A stretch of DNA of 39,862 nt from Candidatus Yonathbacteria bacterium CG_4_8_14_3_um_filter_46_25 (GCA_002788135.1 PFQT01000053.1:1-39862); one strand, 5' to 3'. Positions 1-7,814 are shown, counted from the stretch's first letter. Notes: generated by a model from the letters alone, not told the origin. Program-made: numbers and translations.

Positions 1-184
1 CAGTCATTTTCTGGCAGTATTTTCGTGTTTCCCATTGTTTTCAAAGTGCTCGTCTACTGTCAACTATACACTGACCCAGTGCAAGTATTAGCCATTCCTC
101 CGAGAATGAGGTAACGTGGGAGTGTCGCAACAGAAAGGCGCACCATGGCCACCCCATCGCGGATGGTCGTCTAATCCGCCCTTA

Positions 185-230
185 AAAATGCCACAGGCGG
201 CATCCAATCGGATGCCGCCTGTGGCATTTT
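185..230 (-). terminator. Rho-independent terminator of the peroxiredoxin gene
   Basis: Perfect 21-bp inverted repeat aaaatgccacaggcggcatcc-aatc-ggatgccgcctgtggcatttt, with a T-run on the minus strand, just downstream of the CDS ending at 251. Confidence 0.85.
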
Positions 231-250
231 AACAATGGACACGGCATCAA

Positions 251-898
251 TTATATCTTCCCCACTAGATCAAGTCCCGGCTCAAGATCATCGTCACCCG
301 GTTTCCAACTTGCCGGGCATACATGTCCCGCGTGCTCGGAAACATATTTTGCCGCCTGTAATTTTCGATACAGTTCCGCGGCGCTTCGCCCGATATCATT
401 ATGGTTGATCTCCAATGATTTCAAAACGCCTTCGGGGTCAATAAGGAACGTTCCGCGAAGCGAAACACCTTCTTCATAAATATACGTCCCGAACATTTTT
501 GATAATTCTCCCGTACGGTCGGCAATCATCGGATAGGTAACCTTCCCTATCGCTTCCGAGGTATCGTGCCATGCTTTGTGTACCTCAATGGTGTCCGTAC
601 TTATCGACAAAATTTCCGCGCCCTCTTTTTGGAACTTCCCATAGTAATTTTGCATTTCCTCCAATTCGGTAGGACACACAAACGTGAAGTCTTTTGGATA
701 AAAGAAAAGTATGAGCCATTTTCCCCGATAATCAGACAGGTTGATCTTCTTCTCCTCATCGTTATGATAGGCAGACAGATCCATATCGGGGACAGTGTCC
801 CCTATCTCGATCGTGTATTCTCCCCACTGATCATGCGCGCCGCACCCATCGCACGCGCCAGTGCAATTGCCACACATGTCTTTTTCATCTTTATTCAT
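251..898 (-). CDS. AhpC/TSA-family peroxiredoxin with Cys-rich N-terminal extension
   Basis: Motifs FYPKDFTFVCPTELEEM (peroxidatic Cys) and HVCPASWKPG (resolving Cys). Confidence 0.92.
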   Translation of the reverse strand: MNKDEKDMCGNCTGACDGCGAHDQWGEYTIEIGDTVPDMDLSAYHNDEEKKINLSDYRGKWLILFFYPKDFTFVCPTELEEMQNYYGKFQKEGAEILSISTDTIEVHKAWHDTSEAIGKVTYPMIADRTGELSKMFGTYIYEEGVSLRGTFLIDPEGVLKSLEINHNDIGRSAAELYRKLQAAKYVSEHAGHVCPASWKPGDDDLEPGLDLVGKI

Positions 899-973
899 GA
901 TATTTTTAGAAAATTAAATTGATAAGCCATTTTGATGATTGGTAAAAATCATACTACCGTATATTATAGAGAG

Positions 974-1888
974 ATGCAAGAAACAGAAAAGAAATTGAAC
1001 GAAAGACCGAAGATCCTTGCAGTTATTGGTCAAACCGCGTCCGGCAAGAGCGATCTAGCGGTCGTGTTGGCAAAAAAATTCAATGGAGAAGTGGTGTCAG
1101 CTGATTCGCGACAGGTGTATCGTAGAATGAACATCGGCACCGGAAAAATAACAAAAAAGGAGATGCGGAGCGTCCCCCACTATCTGCTCGATGTTATAGA
1201 TCCTCAGTCAACATTCACCGTTGCGCGGTATAAAAAGCACGCTGAGAAAGCGATACACGGTATTCTGCGACGTGGCAAGTTGCCGATACTGTGCGGAGGT
1301 ACCGGATACTATGTGCAAACAATTACTGGTGGCACGAATATCCCTTCGGTAAAACCCAACACTGCTCTGCGGAAACGCCTTGAATATGCGGGAACGCCGG
1401 AACTTTTCGCCATACTAAAACGACTCGATCCGCGGCGCGCGGGAGAAATTGATCAACACAATCGCCGACGACTCGTCCGTGCCATCGAGATTGTAAATTA
1501 TCTCGGGGTTGTGCCGTTAATAGAAAATACCCCGCGCTATGACGTTCTCTCTATCGGAATCAAGACAAACGACCAAATACTCAAAGAAAAGATCGCGACG
1601 CGGCTCCATGCGCGCATTCGACACGGCATGATAGCGGAAGCAAAGCGTTTGCACGATGATGGTGTGTCATGGAAACGAATGGAAGAAATTGGACTTGAAT
1701 ATAAACATCTCGCACTCCATCTGCAAGGAAAATTATCGCGCGAAGAGATGGAACGGCAACTCACCGCCGCGATCTGGCAGTATGCAAAACGCCAAAAGAC
1801 GTGGTTCAAACGCGACAAAACAATTCACTGGATCAACGCAAAAGAAATAAAGGAAGTAGAGCAGTTGGTGAAAGGATTTCTTAAGTAA
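974..1888 (+). CDS. miaA: tRNA dimethylallyltransferase
   Basis: AVIGQTASGKSDLAV P-loop, SADSRQVYRRMNIGTGK, GGTGYYVQ; open frame extends to 932, ATG at 974 looks the likelier start. Confidence 0.93.
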   Translation: MQETEKKLNERPKILAVIGQTASGKSDLAVVLAKKFNGEVVSADSRQVYRRMNIGTGKITKKEMRSVPHYLLDVIDPQSTFTVARYKKHAEKAIHGILRRGKLPILCGGTGYYVQTITGGTNIPSVKPNTALRKRLEYAGTPELFAILKRLDPRRAGEIDQHNRRRLVRAIEIVNYLGVVPLIENTPRYDVLSIGIKTNDQILKEKIATRLHARIRHGMIAEAKRLHDDGVSWKRMEEIGLEYKHLALHLQGKLSREEMERQLTAAIWQYAKRQKTWFKRDKTIHWINAKEIKEVEQLVKGFLK

Positions 1889-1908
1889 GAGGTTGTTTTT
1901 CGCAACAG

Positions 1909-2121
1909 TGCTTTCATGCGGGCGCTCGGGGAATTGGCGTCAGCTCACATCAATCCCGCCGAATGCGGGATTGTGTGGCTCCTGCCCGGACTCGCCTGTC
2001 GCAAAGCGACATGGCTCCGTCTTTCAATTCCCTACGCGAGGCAAGTAGTTGCCTCGCTCATCGCCCTTTACGCTTAAAAAGCGCCGTTGTTGATGCTTTC
2101 ATGCGGGCGCTGAGGGAATTG
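1909..2121. repeat. 28-bp direct repeat (26/28 identical) of the tRNA-Trp 3' end bracketing a hairpin-rich cassette
   Basis: 1909-1936 tgctttcatgcgggcgctcggggaattg versus 2094-2121 tgctttcatgcgggcgctgagggaattg; hairpins at 1946-1977, 1997-2011 and 2036-2057 lie between. Confidence 0.8.
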
Positions 2122-2174
2122 AACCCCCGACCGCGGTTTTGGAGACCGCTATTATGCCACTTAACTAAGCGCCC
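2104..2174 (-). tRNA. trnW: tRNA-Trp (anticodon CCA)
   Basis: Cloverleaf GGGCGCT..GCGGT-CTCCAAA-ACCGC..GGGGGTTCAATTCCCTC-AGCGCCC-G on the minus strand. Confidence 0.95.
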
Positions 2175-2214
2175 AGAAACTGTTTCGAATTATAGCAAAG
2201 CACTGGACGAAAAA

Positions 2215-2373
2215 CTACTTTTTCGCTTCCTTATGAACCGTATGCTTTTTACACCACCGGCAATGCTTCTTAAGTTCAATCTTACGCTCAACGCTTTTTC
2301 TATTCTTTCGGCTCCAATAGTTGATCCGTTTGCAATCATGACATGCCAATTTTATTAGGTGATCTTGTGACAT
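2215..2373 (-). CDS. rpmG: 50S ribosomal protein L33 (52 aa, not in ORF track)
   Basis: Translated by eye: MSQDHLIKLACHDCKRINYWSRKNRKSVERKIELKKHCRWCKKHTVHKEAKK; zinc-ribbon CxxC...CxxC; adjacent to tRNA-Trp as in many bacteria. Confidence 0.92.
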   Translation of the reverse strand: MSQDHLIKLACHDCKRINYWSRKNRKSVERKIELKKHCRWCKKHTVHKEAKK

Positions 2374-2457
2374 AAAAGTATCTATATTCTTGCGCCGACA
2401 TACGGCTAATCCACACTAGAGTAATATAAACAGACTAAAAAAGCAACTATTTTGTTA

Positions 2458-3612
2458 TCACGGGAGATATATACGCTTAATGAGCGGATTGATCCGTGTT
2501 ACCACCTCATAATTGATCGAGTCTGACATTCGCGCCAAATCGTCGACGGTAACATGCTTCCCGTCCTGCTCGCCGATAATGACAACTTCGTCCCCGGGTG
2601 CCGCTTTTGGCACATCCGTAACATCAAGTACAACCATATCCATCGAAACACGACCGACAACGCGCGCGCGGCGCCCTCGCACCAGCATTGACCCAACACT
2701 CGAAAACACTCGCGAATAACCGTGCCAATACCCGATCGGGACGACCGCGATTTTTGTCTTCCGCTCAAGCGTTTCCGTCAGATCATACCCAACACCCATA
2801 CCCGCTTCAAGTTCTTTTGTTTCGCCGATAATAGTCTTCCATGAGAGTATCGGAGCAAGCGAAAATTTCCGACTCGCAAACGCCTCAACCTCTTTGGATG
2901 GCCAAAGACCATACGACCCGATCCCGATACGCACCATGTCAAAATGCGCTTCTGGAAAGAGAACGGCACCCGATGTTGCGGCGGCATGGGTGACCGGCAC
3001 AAGACCGAGACGTTTGAATTCATTGATCCATTGTTTGAGAAGAGCAATCTGCCCGACGGTATAGGCGGGAAAAGAGGGATTCTTTGCTACGGCAAAATGA
3101 GTATAGAGTCCCTCAACGGCAAGTTTGTTTTTTTTACCAGTAACAAGACGCATTACGTCAGGAAGTTCACCGATGAGAAAGCCTTGCCGATGCATTCCCG
3201 TATCAACTTTGACATGAAGATTCGGACATTTTTCGGAAGGATATCGGGCAATCTCTTTCAGAGCCGCCATATTTGAAACCGTGATGCTTATGTTATATTT
3301 TCGCGCTTCAGCGATCCTACCATCCAGCGTATGCCCAAGCACAAGAATCGGCGCGCCAACCCCTTCACGACGTAGAGCAATACCCTCAACAATAGAGTCA
3401 ACCCCAAGCCAATCAACGCCGATTGTCACGATCTCTTTCGAAAAAGAGATGAGGTCGTGCCCGTATGCGTTCGATTTAACAACCGCCATCAAACTGCACG
3501 TCTTAGGTATAACAGAGCGAAATATTTTGTAATTGTGCGCTATCGCTTTTCGGTCGATCTCAATCCACGTCCGCAGTTCATTTTTCGTTTGTTTTGCGCC
3601 ATTGAGAAGCAT
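2458..3612 (-). CDS. alr: Alanine racemase
   Basis: AVVKSNAYGHD PLP-lysine motif, VKVDTGMHRQGF, RVSMDMVVLDVT. Confidence 0.95.
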   Translation of the reverse strand: MLLNGAKQTKNELRTWIEIDRKAIAHNYKIFRSVIPKTCSLMAVVKSNAYGHDLISFSKEIVTIGVDWLGVDSIVEGIALRREGVGAPILVLGHTLDGRIAEARKYNISITVSNMAALKEIARYPSEKCPNLHVKVDTGMHRQGFLIGELPDVMRLVTGKKNKLAVEGLYTHFAVAKNPSFPAYTVGQIALLKQWINEFKRLGLVPVTHAAATSGAVLFPEAHFDMVRIGIGSYGLWPSKEVEAFASRKFSLAPILSWKTIIGETKELEAGMGVGYDLTETLERKTKIAVVPIGYWHGYSRVFSSVGSMLVRGRRARVVGRVSMDMVVLDVTDVPKAAPGDEVVIIGEQDGKHVTVDDLARMSDSINYEVVTRINPLIKRIYLP

Positions 3613-3630
3613 AGTGTCCTTGATTGTAGC

Positions 3631-3799
3631 AAAAAAAATCCCCCCGTGCCATTTGCGGCAACGATGGGGGGCGAACCTGGGCGACCTCTACCAAAAGAGC
3701 GGGAGGGGGGATGGGACCGCGCATCGGGATAGAGACCGTCCCAGGTCCGCCATATAGGTCGATGAGAGGCGGAGGAGGAACTCATCAACCTATATCTAC
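3631..3799 (-). ncRNA. Candidate structured small RNA or alr leader/attenuator
   Basis: Consensus promoter (3805-3832), 15-bp stem (3752-3795) with loop UUCCUCCUCCGCCU, 12-bp stem (3670-3681/3740-3751), G/C terminator stem (3640-3671) followed by a U-run at 3631-3638. Confidence 0.7.
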
Positions 3800-3804
3800 T
3801 ATAA

Positions 3805-3832
3805 ATTTTACTCGACTTTTTTTATTTGTCAA
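3805..3832 (-). promoter_or_regulatory. Sigma70-type promoter for the candidate RNA upstream of alr
   Basis: TTGACA - 16 nt - TAAAAT on the minus strand. Confidence 0.7.
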
Positions 3833-3921
3833 CCCCCTGTTCTCAACACCGACATTTGCCCCGTAAATGTCGGGCATCTACAGACAGGACACGTGAATTC
3901 TGGTCTACAGTGCATCTGTAA

Positions 3922-5352
3922 TTAGTATCGTTTCCATAGAGAATCTTTTTTAATGCTTATTCCCAAATCAACTCTTTGTCTATTAGATATTTCAGCAGGC
4001 GCGTTCATTATTAAGTCTTTACCATCGCCAGTCTTCGCGAAAGCAATCACTTCTCTTATATTTAGTTCTTGTTCAAGAATCATCATGAGTCTATCGAAAC
4101 CCCACGCAATGCCTCCATGGGGGGGAGCCCCAAGTTCCAATGCTTTCAACATATGGCCAAAATTATTTTCTATTCTCTCATTGTTGTAACCCATAATTTC
4201 GAAAGTAGTTCGGAGAGCGGAAGGTTTGTGGTTCCTTATGCTTCCACCCCCAATTTCAAGCCCATTCAAAGTAATGTCGTATTGCGTGGTAAGAATTTCT
4301 CCAATACTCTCTTTGCTCATAAATTTTTCAAAATCTTCGTCTCTTGGTTTTGAAAAAGGATTGTGAGTGAACGTCCACTCGCCGGTGCCATCAACATTAT
4401 CTTCTCCTGTCTTTTCAAACATGGGAAAATCTACAATCCAAAGAAATGCAAGAAGATTTGCGTCTGTCTTGTCTTCTCTTATATCAGGTCTGTCATTTCC
4501 ATACTTCCCCATTGCTTCTTTATAAGGCATTCTCGGAAAGGGTATTTGTTGTATTCTTTTTTCAGGATAATATTTTTCTACAATAGAAATCAATATTTTC
4601 TCATTTAGCTGAATAATATCTTCTTCGGTAACAAAAGACATTTCCATATCAAGCTGGGTAAACTCAGGTTGCCTGTCGCCACGAGTATCTTCATCTCGCA
4701 TACAGCGTGCAAATTGAAAATACTTTTCAAAACCACTAACCATTAAAAGTTGTTTATATTGTTGTGGAGATTGAGGAAGAGAATAAAAGCTTCCTTTGTA
4801 AATTCTACTTGGCACAACATATGAACGAGATCCTTCGGGCGTCGGTGCAGATAAAAGGGGCGTTTCTATTTCTAAAAAGCCATCTTTTTCAAGATAATTT
4901 CGAATGAAATTTTGAATTTTAAATCTATTTGCAATATTTTTGTGCATTCTGTCGCTTCGTAAATCCAAATATCTGTATTTAAGACGAATAGATTCGTTCA
5001 CCTCTCTAGTATCACCACTAATCGGGAACGGCAAAGTTGCCGATTCATTTAAAACATTGATGTGCAAAATCTCAAGTTCTATATCTCCATTTAGTATTCC
5101 TGATTTTTTATTTTTCTCGGGTCTTTCATTAACCTTTCCGGTAATTTCAACTACAAATTCTTCTCGTAGAGTTTTACCAATCTCCATTGCGTTACTATTC
5201 GGCAATATCACACCTTGTATGATGCCTGATGTATCACGAAAATCCAAAAAAATCATTTTCCCTTGATCACGACGAACATTTATCCAACCATAAATAATCA
5301 CCGTTTCCTGTTTTTTTTCTGATAATTCATTTATGTAGGTTCTTTGCTTCAT
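3922..5352 (-). CDS. aspS: Bacterial-type aspartyl-tRNA synthetase lacking the GAD insertion domain
   Basis: GSRSYVVPSR..YSLPQSPQQYKQLLMVSGFEKYFQFARCMRDEDTRGDRQPEFTQLDMEMSF; PPHGGIAWGFDRLMM; IREVIAFAKT; only 476 aa. Confidence 0.95.
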   Translation of the reverse strand: MKQRTYINELSEKKQETVIIYGWINVRRDQGKMIFLDFRDTSGIIQGVILPNSNAMEIGKTLREEFVVEITGKVNERPEKNKKSGILNGDIELEILHINVLNESATLPFPISGDTREVNESIRLKYRYLDLRSDRMHKNIANRFKIQNFIRNYLEKDGFLEIETPLLSAPTPEGSRSYVVPSRIYKGSFYSLPQSPQQYKQLLMVSGFEKYFQFARCMRDEDTRGDRQPEFTQLDMEMSFVTEEDIIQLNEKILISIVEKYYPEKRIQQIPFPRMPYKEAMGKYGNDRPDIREDKTDANLLAFLWIVDFPMFEKTGEDNVDGTGEWTFTHNPFSKPRDEDFEKFMSKESIGEILTTQYDITLNGLEIGGGSIRNHKPSALRTTFEIMGYNNERIENNFGHMLKALELGAPPHGGIAWGFDRLMMILEQELNIREVIAFAKTGDGKDLIMNAPAEISNRQRVDLGISIKKDSLWKRY

Positions 5353-5356
5353 AATT

Positions 5357-5566
5357 TTATTTCATTAAAACATCAAGCGAAACGCCCAAGGCGTCCGCAA
5401 TTTTTTTAACCGTACCAATGGTAGGGTTAGGCGTTGAACCAGCCTCTATTTTAGCAATAGTATGAAAAGCCAAATTTGACTTTTTCGAGAGGACATCTTG
5501 AGAAATACCGAGTTTATTTCGGTGTTTCTTTATATTGTCCCCAATTATGGATTTTTTGTTTGACAT
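5357..5566 (-). CDS. XRE-family HTH transcriptional regulator (69 aa)
   Basis: IGDNIKKHRNKLGISQDVLSKKSNLAFHTIAKIEAGSTPNPTIGTVKKIADALGVSLDVLMK. Confidence 0.9.
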   Translation of the reverse strand: MSNKKSIIGDNIKKHRNKLGISQDVLSKKSNLAFHTIAKIEAGSTPNPTIGTVKKIADALGVSLDVLMK

Positions 5567-5590
5567 ATTCGTGTATGTTTTACTGTTATA

Positions 5591-5634
5591 GTTAGTATGT
5601 ATATAAAATCTTAACTATATACAAGTTAGTATAT
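5591..5634. promoter_or_regulatory. Candidate operator of the XRE regulator/aspS operon
   Basis: Direct repeats gttagtat at 5591-5598 and 5625-5632 plus an inverted-like ttaactatatac at 5611-5622, just upstream of the HTH gene. Confidence 0.45.
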
Positions 5635-5762
5635 GAAATATTTACCATTCAGTCAAACAAAAATAGTGAGCTCTCTTTTAGAATTGCTCGCCTGCGCTAT
5701 CGCTCCGGTGACAACCTCGCAGAAATTTCCCCCTACAATTTTTCTTTTGCGCGCGCCCCCTG

Positions 5763-5937
5763 AAAAAAAGGTAAGGGAAATTTCTACTCGGTTCCGCCCT
5801 CCAAGTATTCGGGCGGGATGGGACGACGATTTCCCGGAGGATCCCTGATAGGTGGAGGAAGACGCGATAAGGAATTCATCCACGACCTGGGCGACGGCAT
5901 GAGCCGCTCAAAAGCATCGACTACGAGGCCATGTAAT
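5763..5937 (-). ncRNA. Candidate small RNA resembling the alr-upstream RNA
   Basis: Minus-strand TTGACA-18-TATCGT promoter (5943-5972); terminal stem GGGAAAT/ATTTCCC enclosing CCGCCC/GGGCGG, then T7; shares GUCCCAUCCC, CGCCCAGGU and UUCCUCC words with the 3631-3799 RNA. Confidence 0.45.
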
Positions 5938-6026
5938 CGATTACGATAGAGCCCGCGTCGTCTAGCTGTCAAGAGTTATCCACACAACATCTTGACGGCA
6001 AAAATCCAGGGGTGTACGATGGGATA

Positions 6027-6088
6027 GTTCCTCAAAAGGGAACAACCCCATCGGTCCCCCGCCCACAAAGGCAGGGGACCATTTTTTT
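6027..6088 (+). ncRNA. Candidate ~60-nt small RNA with own promoter and terminator
   Basis: TTGACG (5992-5997) - 18 - TACGAT (6016-6021); hairpin gttcc-tcaaaag-ggaac; terminator ggtccccc-gcc...ggc-aggggacc followed by attttttt; no CDS precedes this terminator. Confidence 0.4.
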
Positions 6089-6092
6089 GTAC

Positions 6093-6135
6093 AACTCCCC
6101 CATATACGACATCGCAAGTCGTATATGGGGGAGTT
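6093..6135. terminator. Perfect 18-bp stem-loop
   Basis: aactcccccatatacgac-atcgcaa-gtcgtatatgggggagtt. Confidence 0.7.
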
Positions 6136-6142
6136 TAAAAAG

Positions 6143-6177
6143 AATACCGCCTTGCGTCATAGACGCAAGGCGGTATT
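6143..6177 (-). terminator. Perfect 16-bp stem-loop, terminator of the 6319-7500 gene
   Basis: aataccgccttgcgtc-ata-gacgcaaggcggtatt with CTTTTT following on the minus strand. Confidence 0.75.
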
Positions 6178-6318
6178 TGTTAGTACACTTTTTTGTCCTT
6201 ATCCGCGCGATGTTGGAATCCTCCTTTGAAAGAGGAACCTCACACGCGGCCATGGCAGACGCTCTTTTGGAATTCGCCTTTTGGCGAAACCTCAAACGTT
6301 TGCTCGGACGAAACTACC

Positions 6319-7500
6319 CTACCGCACCGTCGCGGCGAACTCGTGAACAACCGAATCGTCCTGGATGACGATTCCGAGGTGCCGCCGCGAGGTGGCGGAA
6401 CGGCGCAAGCTTCCCACGACGTTCTTGGGAAGCACCGGCTCGTCCGAGCCGGCGAGAAGGAGTTTCACCTCCTCACTACGCGGATCGATGGGGATCCGCA
6501 CGATCGTCCCCCCGTCTCCCCTGGTCATGTCGCCAGGGAGGCGGAACGAGAACGCCATGCGATCAACCTCGTCCGCGATTGTCGCATGTGCGTCAATCGC
6601 GTCCCGCAGGTCATCCTGCAGATCCGCCATTGCCCTATCGGCCTCGGCGAACAGCGCTTCGGCCTGGTCGGCGCGCTTCGCGGCCTCTTTTGCGTGGCCG
6701 GCAAGTCCGCGTGCGGTCTCCTCAACGCCCTTCCGCACATCACGCTGATGGAGCGCGATGATGCAAAGAAGAAGCGTGGCGGCGAAAAGCCATCCTTCCG
6801 GGGCCGTGAAGCCCCGGATTCGCTCGATCGCCGTCGCCACAGTCAGTGGCGGATTCACGGGGGGGATGACCTCCGAAAGAATCTTGTCGATCCCCGCGGC
6901 GATCACGGCAAGGCGCGTCGAGAGCGCGGACATGTGCGTCTCGATGCCGTCAAACCGCGCGATCGCGGCGGCGAGCGCGTCCTTTAAAGCCGCGACCTGC
7001 GACTCAAGGTCGGCGACCTGCGCTCGCGCGGCAACAACAATCGGCAGAGCCGCGACATCAAGTGGCTCCATGTTGGCGAGCGCGTAACTCACCGCGCCCC
7101 CTGCCCGCCGCTCAAGCACGACATTCGCGGGCAGGGTGACGGTGTTTGGCGGCACCACTGACCCGTCAGCCATGCGGACGACGTACGTCGTCCCGACGGC
7201 TCCGGGTCGTGCCGAAGCCATCCACACGCCAGCCGAGAGGTGGCGAAACGCCTCGTCGGAACAATCCGCCATGGCGTTTACGACACAAAACTCCTCGAGA
7301 AACTCCTCGAGGGTGACGTCAGGACGGTAAAACTGGTTCCAGATGTCCCACGCCGTTCCCCCCGGCTGGAGCTCGTACTCCTCAACTGAACGGATAACCA
7401 AGTTATCCGTCGAAGGAGCGGCGATGGCGCTGTCCGCGATGGCTGGCATATCATGCATCACTACGAGTACTGCGACGAGTACTGCGACGATCATTTTCAT
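6319..7500 (-). CDS. Secreted/membrane protein with N-terminal signal, LysM-like segment, coiled coil and internal TM helix
   Basis: MKMIVAVLVAVLVVMHDMPAIADS signal; coiled-coil RAQVADLESQVAALKDALAAAI; TM GWLFAATLLLCIIAL; SD aaggagag upstream of the ATG at 7500. Confidence 0.75.
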   Translation of the reverse strand: MKMIVAVLVAVLVVMHDMPAIADSAIAAPSTDNLVIRSVEEYELQPGGTAWDIWNQFYRPDVTLEEFLEEFCVVNAMADCSDEAFRHLSAGVWMASARPGAVGTTYVVRMADGSVVPPNTVTLPANVVLERRAGGAVSYALANMEPLDVAALPIVVAARAQVADLESQVAALKDALAAAIARFDGIETHMSALSTRLAVIAAGIDKILSEVIPPVNPPLTVATAIERIRGFTAPEGWLFAATLLLCIIALHQRDVRKGVEETARGLAGHAKEAAKRADQAEALFAEADRAMADLQDDLRDAIDAHATIADEVDRMAFSFRLPGDMTRGDGGTIVRIPIDPRSEEVKLLLAGSDEPVLPKNVVGSLRRSATSRRHLGIVIQDDSVVHEFAATVR

Positions 7501-7780
7501 CTTCTCTCCTTGCTGTGGTCTCACGACTTCGCGTGAGACCTATTGATGTGGCGAGCACGCGAGCACGTTTTTCGCGGTTCGCGGTAATTCTTTGCTCCTT
7601 CTTTTGGCTTTTGGAAGTGGTTGTAAAAGTCCTTCTCTCCTGTATTCATTGCAACGGCGGACAAGGGAGTTTTTTCCCTCAAATCCAGCCATTATTGGCA
7701 TATTTCAACACAATAACGCAATAATCGTGCTTTCGTAATCTCGGTTCTTTCTACCCTAAATCAATCATTTTGTCAATCCG

Positions 7781-7809
7781 TAGCTATAAAGGTCCGACCT
7801 TTATAGCTA
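7781..7809. repeat. 29-bp perfect palindrome with 1-nt centre
   Basis: tagctataaaggtc-c-gacctttatagcta. Confidence 0.9.
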
Positions 7810-7814
7810 TATTC

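Noticed and set aside
1963-2358. 131-aa plus-strand ORF
   Set aside because: Runs antisense through tRNA-Trp and rpmG; cannot be a real CDS.
5653-5883. 76-aa minus ORF in the candidate second sRNA region
   Set aside because: No SD, overlaps terminator stems, no recognisable domain; kept as an alternative to the ncRNA call but not listed as a CDS.
6193-6987. 264-aa plus-strand ORF opposite the secreted coiled-coil protein
   Set aside because: Arg/Pro-rich antisense frame crossing the terminator region, no start signals.
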